The notes beneath the pieces were generated by a model. It was given only the letters and a program-made list of their open reading frames with translations. It ran no database searches and was not told the DNA's origin. The translations under genes were made by a program, and so were the position numbers. A DNA stretch of 44,638 nucleotides from Acidobacteriota bacterium. GTDB taxonomy: Bacteria; Acidobacteriota; Terriglobia; Bryobacterales; Bryobacteraceae. How positions within the stretch are numbered: the first letter of the stretch is position 1; every line of letters starts with the position of its first letter. Where the stretch lies: NCBI GenBank assembly GCA_016870915.1, contig VFZY01000025.1, forward strand, positions 1 through 44,638, given 5' to 3'. Positions 18,297 to 26,865 of the stretch are shown piece after piece.

Positions 18297-21259
18297 ATGC
18301 CGAGGCCACTTGGCGCCCTCCGAGCCGCGCTCGCCACGGCCCTCCTACTAACGCTGTTGGCGGGTTGCCGCAGTGCGCCCCGTTCCCAATCGGGCCACAT
18401 CCGGCCGGGAACTTCTGTTCGCCATACCCTACAGCTCGACGCCGGCGATTCCGCGGTCGTTCGCGTGTATCAGCTAAGCGCCATGCTGAAGGTCTCGGTT
18501 ACCGGCCCATCCGGAACCCCCGTCGCACAGGCCGATAGCACGGGCGTTGGCTGGGAGATTCTGGCGTTTACCGCCGCAAAGGGCGGCACCCACACGGTTG
18601 TTCTGGAAGCCGCTGACGAAAGCCCCGAACTCGGCGAATACATCTGGCAGGTTGATTTGAACTTCTCCCGGGAGGCGGCTCAGCAGGTTGAGGAGGCCTC
18701 CAAGTTACACACCATCGCTCGCACTCAGGCAGCCCGGCGCCCGCCGGACAACGCAGGTGCCCGCCAGGCGCTTGAAAAGGCAGCCGCGCTGTTCGCCGCT
18801 GCCCGTGAGACCACCGGCGAACTCACCGCCCTCCTCTCGCTGGCCGAGAACTTGGGCCAGAACGCCGGACAGGACCGCGAATCGGCGCTCCGTAGTGCCA
18901 CCCAGAAGCTGGGCGAGATCGCCAGGCGTGCGGACGCCATTGGCGACTTTGCCCTCGCCGCCGACGCTCTTCTCGGACGTAGCTCCCTCCTTCTCACGCT
19001 GGGCGAGTTCGCGGAGGCCAATCAGGCTCAGGAACAGGCCCTGGACCGGAGCCGGCGGTCCAACTTTCTCTACGGCGAGGCCGCCGCCCTTCTGAATCGC
19101 GGTCTGGTCGAACGTTTCCAGCACAACTACCGGACCGCCGTCACCTACTACGAGCGCATGAATGAGATCGCCACCCGGATCGGTTCCCGCTCTCTCAGCG
19201 GCGTGGCGCTCAACAACCAGGGCGTGCTCCTGCTGATGATGGGCGACCCCGCGGCCGTGCGCTACTTCGAGCGGGCCGAGGCTCTGCTCACCAACAGCCG
19301 GCGGGCTCAGGTGCGGCTGCTGCTCGCTTACCGCTACCTGGGGGCGGGGGATGTGGCCCGCGCCCGCGGGAAGCACGAAGAAGCGAAGGCTGACTTTGGC
19401 GGCGCGCCCGGCGCCATTTCGCAATGCGCACTCCTGCTCGGCGAGATCGAGGAGCGCTCAGGCAATCTCGCCGCCGCCCGCAAGAGTTACGAGGAAGCTC
19501 TCCGGCTGTCGGAAAGCCCGCGGACAACTGCGGACGCACATGCTTTCCTGGGCGGAATCAGCCTCGCCGAAAGACAGTTCGCGGCGGCAAGAAGCCACTT
19601 CCAGCAGGCTCTTCGGGGCCGCCATGCCTTGCGCGACACGGCCGGAACCATCAGTGTCTCGCGCGGGATCGCCCAGGCCGAACTCGCGTCGGGAGCCCCT
19701 GATCGCGCCGCCGCCCAGATCGACGAAGCCGAGCGAATGGTCCAGCAACTGGTTTCGTCTACCCCCGAGGGCGCCGATCGGGCCAAGTTCATCGCCAGCC
19801 GGTATGAGGTTTTTGAAACCGCCGTCGACATTCACATCGCGCGCGGAAAGACATCCGGGCCCTTGAACGGAGCCCGTGCCCTGGAACGCTTCGAGGCCGG
19901 CCTTGTCCGCAACTTGCTCGACCGCGTGTCGTCCGACCCCGGCAACCGCCCGGAGGTACCCGAGATCTATCGCAAACGGCTTGTGGCGGCGGAGCGGCGC
20001 GTGGTGGCTTCGATGAGCAATCCGCTTCAGGCAGCGGAAGCCAAAGCAGCCAAGGATAATGTCACGCGTGAGATCGCAGCCCGGTTTGGCCCGGCCCGCC
20101 CCGCCTGGACTTCAAAGAACCTCCACCAGATTCAGGAGTACCTCAAGCAACAGCCTGGCACCGCTCTCCTGGCCATCGCGCCCGGTCCGGCCGCCAGCCA
20201 CCTTTGGGTCGTGACCGGCGGCGCCGTCGAAACCACCACCGGTCTGCCGCCGCGCGCCACCCTGGACCAATGGGCCAAAAACACCACCGATGCCTTTCTG
20301 GCCGAACGCCCGGATCGCGCCGTCCTTGAAAAGCTGGGCAGCGAGATCTCCCGGCAATTGTTCGAAAAGCTCACCCCGGCCCAAACCCGGATCCTCAGCT
20401 CAGCCCGGCGCCTCGCCATCGTCACCACCGGCCCCCTGCTTCGAATCGCCTTCGAAGCGCTGCCCGTCCCGGCCTCGTTGAACCCCACCCCCGGCCAGCA
20501 TCTCATCGGGCTGCGCTACCAGGTCGTGCGCTGGCCCTCGGCGTCGGTCGCCGTAACGCTGGCCATGCGGCCCCCCAGGCTGCCCGCCCGCGACATCGCC
20601 GTGTCGATGACCCCGTCTACGGCTGGAACGATAGCCGGAGCGGCCTCCCCGTCCCAGGCGAGCCGCGCCTTTCCGAACCCGATGCGCTCCCGCGCCTCGT
20701 CTTCTCAGCCGACGAAGGCGCCCTCATCGCCGGCATGTTCCCCGGCGCCCAGCGCTTCAGCGGCTTCGATGCCCGCCGTGAACTCGCGCTCCAGCCCCAC
20801 ATCTCCACCTTCCGGTACATCCACTTTTCCAGCCACATTGAGCTCGACAACGACGTGCCAGACCTGTCTCGAATCGAACTCTCCCAGGCCGGCCGCTCCC
20901 TCATCCGCCAGCGCGGAGCGCTCTTCTATCAGGATATTCAGCGCATGAATCTGGCCGCCGATCTCGTCTTCCTGGCCGGCTGCCGGGGTTCGGGAGGCAA
21001 GCAGCTTGCCGGCGAAGGACTCCTCAGCATCACCAACGCCTTCTTCGAGGCCGGCGCAAACGCCGTCATCGGGTCGCTTTGGCCCCTGGACGACGCCGTT
21101 TCGCTTGAATTCATCGCCGAGTACTATCGGCAGCTGCGCAAGAGCGGTACTCCCGCCGAGGCCCTGCTCCAGGCACGCCGGGTCATCGCAAAACGCTGGC
21201 CGTCCCCCGTGTACTGGGCAGGCCTCACCCTGCAGGGAGTGGACGGGGGTGGCAAGTAG
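18297..21259 (+). pseudogene. TPR-CHAT lipoprotein, frame broken once
   Basis: Start ATG 18297. A lipoprotein signal ends in LLTLLAGC, with C24 lipidated. Then come a beta domain (about 30-120), TPR-like helices (about 130-480) and a CHAT caspase-like protease domain. The frame is sound until about 20601, where DIAV changes to unrelated Ser/Pro-rich residues. The next frame then supplies DDPVYGWNDSR and the rest of CHAT to the stop at 21259. Inserting one base at 20601-20604 gives DIAVVDDPVY and an intact 987-residue protein. The catalytic His (YIHFSSHI) and Cys (VFLAGCRGSGG) and GEGLLSITNAFFEAGANAVIGSLW all lie in the second frame. Its stop and the sigma-like start overlap as TAGTG. Confidence 0.8.
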
Positions 21260-21812
21260 TGCCTGCCGGTCCCGAATCCCTGCGCCTGTTTCAGGCGCTT
21301 GACCCCGACCCCGAGCGGGCCGGGGAGGAATACCTCAAGCTCCACACCCGCCTCACCCGCTACTTCGCCTCCCGTGGATCCGCCATCCCCGATGAATTGG
21401 CCGACCGCACCCTGGACCGGGTGGCCAGAAGGCTGGAAACCGAGGTCATCCAAAGCTTCCCCAAATACTCCATGGGAGTGGCCCGGCGCGTCTACGCCGA
21501 AGACCGCCGGGGGGGGGCCGCGACATGATCTCGTTCGATCAGGCCACCGTGCACCGCAAAGCCTGGCGTGGCCCGCGCCGCGACCCCATGGGCGTTTGCC
21601 TCGAGGAAGCCATGGACAACATCGACACGGTCGAGCGGGAGACCCTGCTCGAGTATCACGCGGCCGAAGGCCCCGGCAAGGCCGATGAACGCCTCAAATT
21701 GGCCCTCAGGTTGAATGTCTCGATCAATAACTTGCGTGTCATCGTGCTCCGTGTGAAGAAGAGTTTGAAGACCTTGATCGAACGCTGCCTGGATAGGAGG
21801 TACCCCGCTTGA
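21259..21812 (+). pseudogene. divergent ECF sigma-like protein, frame broken at G9
   Basis: It starts at a GTG overlapping the CHAT stop. The first frame encodes LFQALDPDPERAGEEYLKLHTRL, DELADRTLDRVARRLE and YSMGVARRVYAEDRR, which matches the region-2-like half of an acidobacterial and cyanobacterial sigma-like family as I remember it. It ends after the G run at 21509-21517. The next frame continues with CLEEAMDNIDTVERETLLEY and LRLNVSINNLRVIVLRVKKS, the region-4 helix-turn-helix half. One more G would restore a protein of about 184 aa. Sigma identity is a family-level judgement; promoter-10 and -35 contact residues are weak. Confidence 0.65.
21509..21517. repeat. run of nine G inside the sigma-like gene
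   Basis: The nine-G tract sits exactly at the junction of the two half-frames of the sigma-like gene. Ten G, or seven, would join them. Such runs slip easily in replication and are also a common sequencing error. Confidence 0.9.
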
Positions 21813-21945
21813 TGTTTCAAATGGTCCTGGTACTCCTGGAATGGAGTTTCTTTCCCAAGGCGCGAAACGCAAGCCATAAGTTCCTTGTTTTGAATCGATT
21901 AGGCGATGCCCGCACGGCCCGCGTGGCATATCCCCTTCCGTTTAT

Positions 21946-21969
21946 CGGATATTATTCCGGGAATATCCG
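21946..21969. promoter_or_regulatory. nested inverted repeat upstream of anti-sigma-like gene
   Basis: CGGATATT and AATATCCG are perfect 8-bp arms with eight bases between. Inside them TATTCC-G-GGAATA forms a second dyad centred at 21959. It lies 64 bases before the ATG at 22033, in an AT-richer 220-base gap. A dimeric-regulator operator is the best guess; a small hairpin is the alternative. Confidence 0.45.
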
Positions 21970-22032
21970 CTTAAATCTCCCGGCCATCTGTAATGAACCG
22001 GAGCCGTCTGGCCACGTTGGAGGTGTAAGCGT

Positions 22033-22779
22033 ATGACCATCCCAACCTCTACGCAGGACCTGACGGCTCTGCTAAAGCGGTACCTGCTGGCCCAGTTGCC
22101 CGACGGCCCCGCGCGCGACCAACTGGACGACGCACTGCTCGAAGACGACGAGCTCTATATCCAGTTGGAGTCGGCCGAAGACGACCTGGTCGACGACTAC
22201 GTCCGGGGAAATCTCACTCTCGCCGAGCGCAACGCTTTCCGCACCGCCTTCCTCACCACCAGCGAAAGGCGCCGGAAGCTGGAGTTTGCCATCGCGCTGA
22301 ACCGGTACGCCGGAAAGCGCCAGAGCTGGTTCAGCCGCTTCATCCAGACCGCCACCGATACGTTCTCCTCCAGCGCGCTCCGGCCAGCTTACGCCGCGGT
22401 TGCTTTGGCTGTCGTTTTGTTACTGCCAGTCCCGAAACCCGAACCCCTTCCAGCCGTCACCCAGGACATGCAACCCGTCAAGCGAGGCCCGGGGTCGGGC
22501 AACCGTGTCGTCGTGAAACCGGATCAGCCCGAGATAACCGTCCGGCACACTCCGGATGACGCCGGCGCACCCGCTTACGAAGCCTACCTGGCGCGAGCAG
22601 GCTCCAACGCGCGCGGCCGCCATCTGGGAACCTTCACTCCCACCGCCGGCGTGCTGGAAGTTACGCTGAACATCACAGGACTCCCCGATCAGGAGTACCT
22701 CGTCCGCCTCTATAGCTCCACCGCGTCCGACGCCGTCAGCCTGGGTGGATTCTCCTTCCGTCTGGTCCGTCAACCCTGA
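22033..22779 (+). CDS. membrane anti-sigma-like protein, unknown function
   Basis: 248 aa from an ATG with GGAGG nine bases upstream. Residues 5-90 are acidic and helical (DDALLEDDELYIQLESAEDD, LVDDYVRGNLTLAERNAF, LTTSERRRKLEFA). I recall this domain next to sigma-like genes in acidobacteria and cyanobacteria, where it replaces a zf-HC2 anti-sigma domain. One membrane helix follows (about 117-134), then a Pro-rich linker and a C-terminal beta domain (HLGTFTPTAGVLEVTLNITG) outside. The layout of cytosolic binder, helix and periplasmic sensor fits an anti-sigma factor. Its position after the CHAT and sigma-like genes supports this, but partner binding is not shown. Confidence 0.65.
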   Translation: MTIPTSTQDLTALLKRYLLAQLPDGPARDQLDDALLEDDELYIQLESAEDDLVDDYVRGNLTLAERNAFRTAFLTTSERRRKLEFAIALNRYAGKRQSWFSRFIQTATDTFSSSALRPAYAAVALAVVLLLPVPKPEPLPAVTQDMQPVKRGPGSGNRVVVKPDQPEITVRHTPDDAGAPAYEAYLARAGSNARGRHLGTFTPTAGVLEVTLNITGLPDQEYLVRLYSSTASDAVSLGGFSFRLVRQP

Positions 22780-22893
22780 CAGTGCAGTGCGTGAATCCGG
22801 GAAAAGTTACTCTTTCGCCATTCTAGTGCTACCCTTAGGTGCGTTTTGTGTTAGACTAGGCGCGAAGTAACGGTTGGCTGAGGCGGTCAAAAC

Positions 22894-23145
22894 GTGGATA
22901 TCTTCAAAGCGATTCGGGAACTCCATGAGGAGAAGGACAGGCTCGACAAGATCATAGCCCGGCTGGAGCAGTTGAAGGCCGCCGAGGAAGTCAGGAAGAC
23001 CCTGCCCATTCTCAGCCGCCGCGGGCGCAAGCACATGCCTGAGGACGAACGCAAGATCGTTTCGGAACGAATGCGCAACTATTGGGCCAAGCGCCGGGCC
23101 GCCCGAAAAGCCGCTGCGGCTTCGTCGCCCGAACCCGCGGAGTAA
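22894..23145 (+). CDS. small coiled-coil basic protein
   Basis: 83 aa from a GTG with GAGG upstream. Residues 4-33 form a charged coiled coil (IRELHEEKDRLDKIIARLEQ). A basic segment then reads SRRGRKHMPEDERKIVSERM and YWAKRRAARKA. Similar short proteins are common and often multicopy in acidobacteria. The RGRK patch suggests nucleic-acid contact, like an AT-hook, but no function is known to me. It has its own upstream gap of 114 bases and ends four bases from the convergent phosphatase. Confidence 0.7.
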   Translation: MDIFKAIRELHEEKDRLDKIIARLEQLKAAEEVRKTLPILSRRGRKHMPEDERKIVSERMRNYWAKRRAARKAAAASSPEPAE

Positions 23146-23149
23146 CCGT

Positions 23150-24535
23150 TCATCGCGTGATCCTGAACCGGTCGATCTCTTCCCCCGTCCGCGCCACCTG
23201 ACGTATCGTCAACTGATCCGGCTTTACGTCCACCACGGTAAGGGAATGCACGCTTGAGTGGAACTCTTTCGTGAATGGCTGCCAGGTCGCCGGCGCCCCG
23301 TTCTGATCGGTGTCGTAGAGCCGCGCGCCGCCCGCTCCCGTCACCACGTAGATCACACCATCCGGCCGCGTTCGCTCAACCCCGTCAAACTGCTTGTCGA
23401 GTGTGAACTCGCCCTCCACTTCCCCGGTCGGGGCCCTCTTCGCCACCGTCGCGCGGAACTTCAGCGGATGGCTCCGCTGATAGTTGTGCACGTGGCCCGC
23501 GAAGACCACGTCCACCTTGCCCTCTTCGAACAACGGCGCCGCGAAGCGCATCCACTGAGCGTTGAAATGCGCCTTCGATGACTGGATTCCCGGATGGTGA
23601 TAGCCCACGAACCGCCACTTCGCCCGGGCCGCCTTTTTCAAATCCGCGGCCAGCCAGCGCCTTAGTTCCGGATTGTTCCAGTCAACGTAGTTGTTCGAAT
23701 CGAGAACCGTCCAGTGCACATCACCCATGTCGATGGAAAAACTGGCCATCCGCGGGAACCCGGGTCCAGCCGAACGCAGCAGAGCGTTCACGTCCCGGTC
23801 ATCCCCCTTGATGGCCGGCGTGTTCGCATCGCCAAAGGACAGAGCCGGGCCGTTCAAAGGCTGGCTCCAGTAGTGGAAGTAGGCCTGGGCATCCGGATAA
23901 AGGTTCAGGTCGAAGGTCGCCAGATCGTGATTGCCCGGCGCCGCCAGAAACGGAATGGAACGAATCAGGGGCGCGCCCGCCGTAAGTGAGTCCACCGCCG
24001 AATTATAAATCGGGAAATATTTCTGGCGATATTCCGAGATTCTGCCGCGGCTGTAAACGATATCTCCCGTGACAAATACATAGTCCGGATTCTCGGCCAT
24101 CGCCCGGTGCGCGATGCCCGGCTGCTCCGGCGTTCCCGCCGCGCAATCGCCAAACACAACAATCCGCTGTCCGCCCGCGGCCGGACGCGCATTCCCCTCG
24201 GCCTCAAACGCAACCGCCCCCCCATGAAGAACCCGGTAGGCGAACTTCTTCCCCGCCGTCAGGCCTTCGAGCGAAGCGGCATACACGCGGTGCGGCTCGA
24301 TATCGCGCACCCGCACCGTCTTCAAGCGGAGCTTCGCCACCTTCCACTCAGCCCCCGTGGCCGCGCGATACTCCACTCGCCACTCCGCCGGAACATCGGC
24401 GGCATGCCACAACACCTCCATCCGTTCGCCCGCTGCCGGGTGGTTTCCCACCTGAAGATAAGGCTCCGCCAGGAATGGCCCCGCGCCCAGAACCATCCGC
24501 GCCGCCAACAGCGCCCAGCAGATCCCGTGTTTCAT
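23150..24535 (-). CDS. purple acid phosphatase-like metallophosphoesterase, secreted
   Basis: 461 aa with a signal peptide (MKHGICWALLAARMVLGAG). Residues 20-118 form a fibronectin-like N-terminal domain (EPYLQVGNHP, VEYRAATGAEW). The catalytic domain has all five metal motifs: VVFGDC (D130), VTGDIVY (D158, Y161), GNHD (N202, H203), GYHHPG and FAGHVHNYQRSHP. The Tyr after GDxV is the charge-transfer ligand of purple acid phosphatases, so a mixed Fe and second-metal site is expected. It would release phosphate in the periplasm. It is the last gene of a six-gene minus-strand operon and overlaps the PGPGW gene by ATGA. Confidence 0.9.
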   Translation of the reverse strand: MKHGICWALLAARMVLGAGPFLAEPYLQVGNHPAAGERMEVLWHAADVPAEWRVEYRAATGAEWKVAKLRLKTVRVRDIEPHRVYAASLEGLTAGKKFAYRVLHGGAVAFEAEGNARPAAGGQRIVVFGDCAAGTPEQPGIAHRAMAENPDYVFVTGDIVYSRGRISEYRQKYFPIYNSAVDSLTAGAPLIRSIPFLAAPGNHDLATFDLNLYPDAQAYFHYWSQPLNGPALSFGDANTPAIKGDDRDVNALLRSAGPGFPRMASFSIDMGDVHWTVLDSNNYVDWNNPELRRWLAADLKKAARAKWRFVGYHHPGIQSSKAHFNAQWMRFAAPLFEEGKVDVVFAGHVHNYQRSHPLKFRATVAKRAPTGEVEGEFTLDKQFDGVERTRPDGVIYVVTGAGGARLYDTDQNGAPATWQPFTKEFHSSVHSLTVVDVKPDQLTIRQVARTGEEIDRFRITR

Positions 24536-24756
24536 GTTGATTTATGCCTCTCCCGGCGGGCCTTTTCCTTGGCCAGCGCCACCTCATACTTTTCCTTGGC
24601 CCAATCCACCAGGCGTTTGACCGGCGGAAAGTAGTCGCCCAGAATCACCAGTCCCGGGATCAGGAACACCCAGCCCGGCATCACCGGAGCAATCAGGCCG
24701 ATAATCCCAAGAAGGACCAGCCCGAATCCCAGCAGAAGGCGGAGAATCTTACGCAC
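24532..24756 (-). CDS. PGPGW-type small membrane protein
   Basis: 74 aa from a GTG at 24756. Two hydrophobic stretches join around APVMPGWVFLIPGLVILGDY, which matches the PGPGW family (two helices with a Pro/Gly turn), followed by a charged cytosolic tail (WAKEKYEVALAKEKARRERH). Function is unknown in the family. It overlaps formimidoyltransferase by eight bases upstream and the phosphatase by four downstream, so it is translated as part of the operon. Confidence 0.75.
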   Translation of the reverse strand: MRKILRLLLGFGLVLLGIIGLIAPVMPGWVFLIPGLVILGDYFPPVKRLVDWAKEKYEVALAKEKARRERHKST

Positions 24757-25672
24757 CCGCGCCGCCCCTCGGCCTCTCCGCCAACCGGTTCTCCAGCACC
24801 ACGCCCGGCGTGAAGTTCTCCACTTTCAGGTAATACTCGGCCGTCATCTCAAGCACTCGCCGGGGCACCAGCCCGATGATTTCGCTACCCTCAATCGAAA
24901 CACCGCGCCGGGCCGCCTCCTCCCGCACCGCCTCGAACACACGGTGCACCGGAGTCACCTCGAAATCCGTCAGGTTCATCGTCACCTGGGCGCGATTGCG
25001 TGAGGCCAGCAGCACGCCCATCGCCTTCACGCACTTCAGGCCGCCCGACGATTCCCGCACCGCCGCCGCCACCGCCCGCGCCACCGCCAGATCTCCCGTG
25101 GCCAGGTTGATGTTGTAGGCAATCAGGAACTTCCGCGCCCCCACCACCACCGCACCCGCCGTCGGATGCAACGCCGGACCGCCCACATCCGGGGCGCGCG
25201 ACGAATCCGTTACCGCCGCCTCCAGCAGACCCTCAAAACCGCCGTGGCGCACCTGTTCCAGCCGCTGCCGCTCCGGAACCCTCGCCGCCGCCTCGTAAAA
25301 ATACACCGGAATCCCATGCCTGTGCCAGATTCGCTCACCCACCCGGTGCGCTATCGCCGCGCACTCCTCCAGCGTCACCCCCTCCACCGGAACAAACGGC
25401 ACCACATCCGCCGCGCCAATCCGGGGATGAACACCCCGATGGGCCCGCAAATCGATCAGCTCCGCCGCGCATCCCACGGCAGCCACAGCCGCCTCCGCCA
25501 CCGGATCCGGTTCTCCGGCAAAGGTGATCACGCTGCGGTGGTGGTCCGCGTCGATGTGGATGTCCAGCACCTCCGCGCCCGGCACGGACGCCACAGCCGC
25601 CGCAATCCGGTCCACCCGGGCCCGGTCGCGGCCTTCGGAAAAGTTCGCCACGCACTCGATCAGCCGCGTCAC
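24749..25672 (-). CDS. ftcD: glutamate formimidoyltransferase
   Basis: 307 aa from a GTG at 25672 that overlaps the preceding stop as GTGA. It begins RLIECVANFSEGRD, the conserved start of formiminotransferases, followed by VLDIHIDADHHRSVITFAG, RAHRGVHPRIGAADVVPFVP and KAMGVLLASRNRAQVTMNLTD. It moves the formimino group from N-formimino-glutamate to tetrahydrofolate, the last step of one histidine-breakdown route. Only the transferase domain is present; the cyclodeaminase domain of the mammalian fusion is absent. It lies directly after an imidazolonepropionase-like gene, the previous enzyme type but one in that route. No hutH, hutU or hutG is in the window. Confidence 0.9.
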   Translation of the reverse strand: MTRLIECVANFSEGRDRARVDRIAAAVASVPGAEVLDIHIDADHHRSVITFAGEPDPVAEAAVAAVGCAAELIDLRAHRGVHPRIGAADVVPFVPVEGVTLEECAAIAHRVGERIWHRHGIPVYFYEAAARVPERQRLEQVRHGGFEGLLEAAVTDSSRAPDVGGPALHPTAGAVVVGARKFLIAYNINLATGDLAVARAVAAAVRESSGGLKCVKAMGVLLASRNRAQVTMNLTDFEVTPVHRVFEAVREEAARRGVSIEGSEIIGLVPRRVLEMTAEYYLKVENFTPGVVLENRLAERPRGGAGA

Positions 25673-26865
25673 GGCGCCCCCTCTCCGGCCACGATTTGCC
25701 CCTTTTTCATCGTCCATACCACCAGATTAGTGCCCAAGTAATAGCCTAACTCGCGATAATCGGCGGCATCCAGCATCAGCACATCCGCCTGCTTGCCCGG
25801 CTCAAGCGATCCACAGCGATGGCCCCGTCCCGCCGCCCACGCACCGTTCACCGTGGCCGCCGTCACCGCCTGCGCCGCCGTCATCCCCAGCCTCGCCACC
25901 GCCAAACCCATCGCCAGACCCATGTTCAACCCCGGGGCCGTCACCGGATTCCCTCCACTCCCCAACGCCACGGCCGCCCCGCAATCCACCCACGCCCGGG
26001 CATCCGGCCACTCGCCGCGCCGCAGGTGCAGTTCGGCCGCCGGCACGAACGTCACCACCCCCCCGGCAGCCTCCCCGGAAGGCGCCGCGGGCTCGGTCAG
26101 CGTGATTGGCCATGCCCCCAGCTCTTCCGCCAGCCGCACCGCCTCCGGCCCCCCCTCCACCTGCACCGGAAGGCCCACCGCGCGGGCCAGAGCGGCAAAG
26201 GACCGTGCAAAATCGGCATCGTCACACCGCACCGCCGCCGCCACCGCCAGCTTCTGCTTCGCCGCGCGAGCCAGCACGGGCCCAGCCACTTCGGCAAGAA
26301 AAACCGCCTCCGCCGGGCCGTACCCGGCGCGGTACACCGGCGCCACCTCAACCGGAGACGTCAGGTGTCCCAGCACCCGCAGCGACTTGATCTCCGCCGC
26401 CGCATCCAGCCCAAACCCCGTCTTCGCCATCATGCCCGTCGTCCCATGCCGCAACGCCGTCATCAGCCGCTGGCCGGCCATCACCTCCAGCGCCGATCCA
26501 GGCAGCCCTCGCACCGCCCGGACACTGGCCATGAATTCGCGCCGCACCATATCCGCGTCCGGCGCCCCCACCGGCCGGGCCTCAAAATCCGTTACCCGCG
26601 CCGGACCCGCCACCGGATGCGCATGCGCGTCGAAGAAGCCCGGCATCACCACGCGCCCCGTCGCGTCGATCACCTTGGCCTTCTTCGCCGCCGCCAGATT
26701 CTCCACCCGCCGCGCCACGCCCGCCTCCAGAATCACACCGTGCTCAATCAACAGGGCGCCGTCCTCAATCAACCCCAAGTCCTGCATCTCCGCGCCCCGG
26801 CGAGCCCGGCCCGGGCCGCGCAGCGTCAGCAACTGCCGTGCGCCGCGGATCAGCACCCGGCTCAC
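25669..26865 (-). CDS. imidazolonepropionase-like amidohydrolase, probable pseudoenzyme
   Basis: 398 aa from a GTG at 26865 overlapping the helicase stop as GTGA; another GTG ten codons earlier is possible. The N-terminal beta domain, PGFFDAHAHPVAG (H81, H83) and GTTGMMAKTGFGLDAAAEIKSLRV match HutI closely. Later metal and substrate residues are missing. Where HutI has HADQ this reads VQVEGG (234-239), where it has DHLE it reads ITLTE (254-258), and where it has TDFNP it reads SGGNP (303-307). It may have lost activity, changed chemistry or become a partner of FtcD. I align by memory of the family, not by a search. Confidence 0.7.
   Translation of the reverse strand: MSRVLIRGARQLLTLRGPGRARRGAEMQDLGLIEDGALLIEHGVILEAGVARRVENLAAAKKAKVIDATGRVVMPGFFDAHAHPVAGPARVTDFEARPVGAPDADMVRREFMASVRAVRGLPGSALEVMAGQRLMTALRHGTTGMMAKTGFGLDAAAEIKSLRVLGHLTSPVEVAPVYRAGYGPAEAVFLAEVAGPVLARAAKQKLAVAAAVRCDDADFARSFAALARAVGLPVQVEGGPEAVRLAEELGAWPITLTEPAAPSGEAAGGVVTFVPAAELHLRRGEWPDARAWVDCGAAVALGSGGNPVTAPGLNMGLAMGLAVARLGMTAAQAVTAATVNGAWAAGRGHRCGSLEPGKQADVLMLDAADYRELGYYLGTNLVVWTMKKGQIVAGEGAP

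Noticed and set aside
20595..20612. Programmed ribosomal frameshift in the CHAT gene
   Set aside because: There is no slippery heptamer, internal ribosome-binding site or obvious pseudoknot at the break; a missing base explains it.
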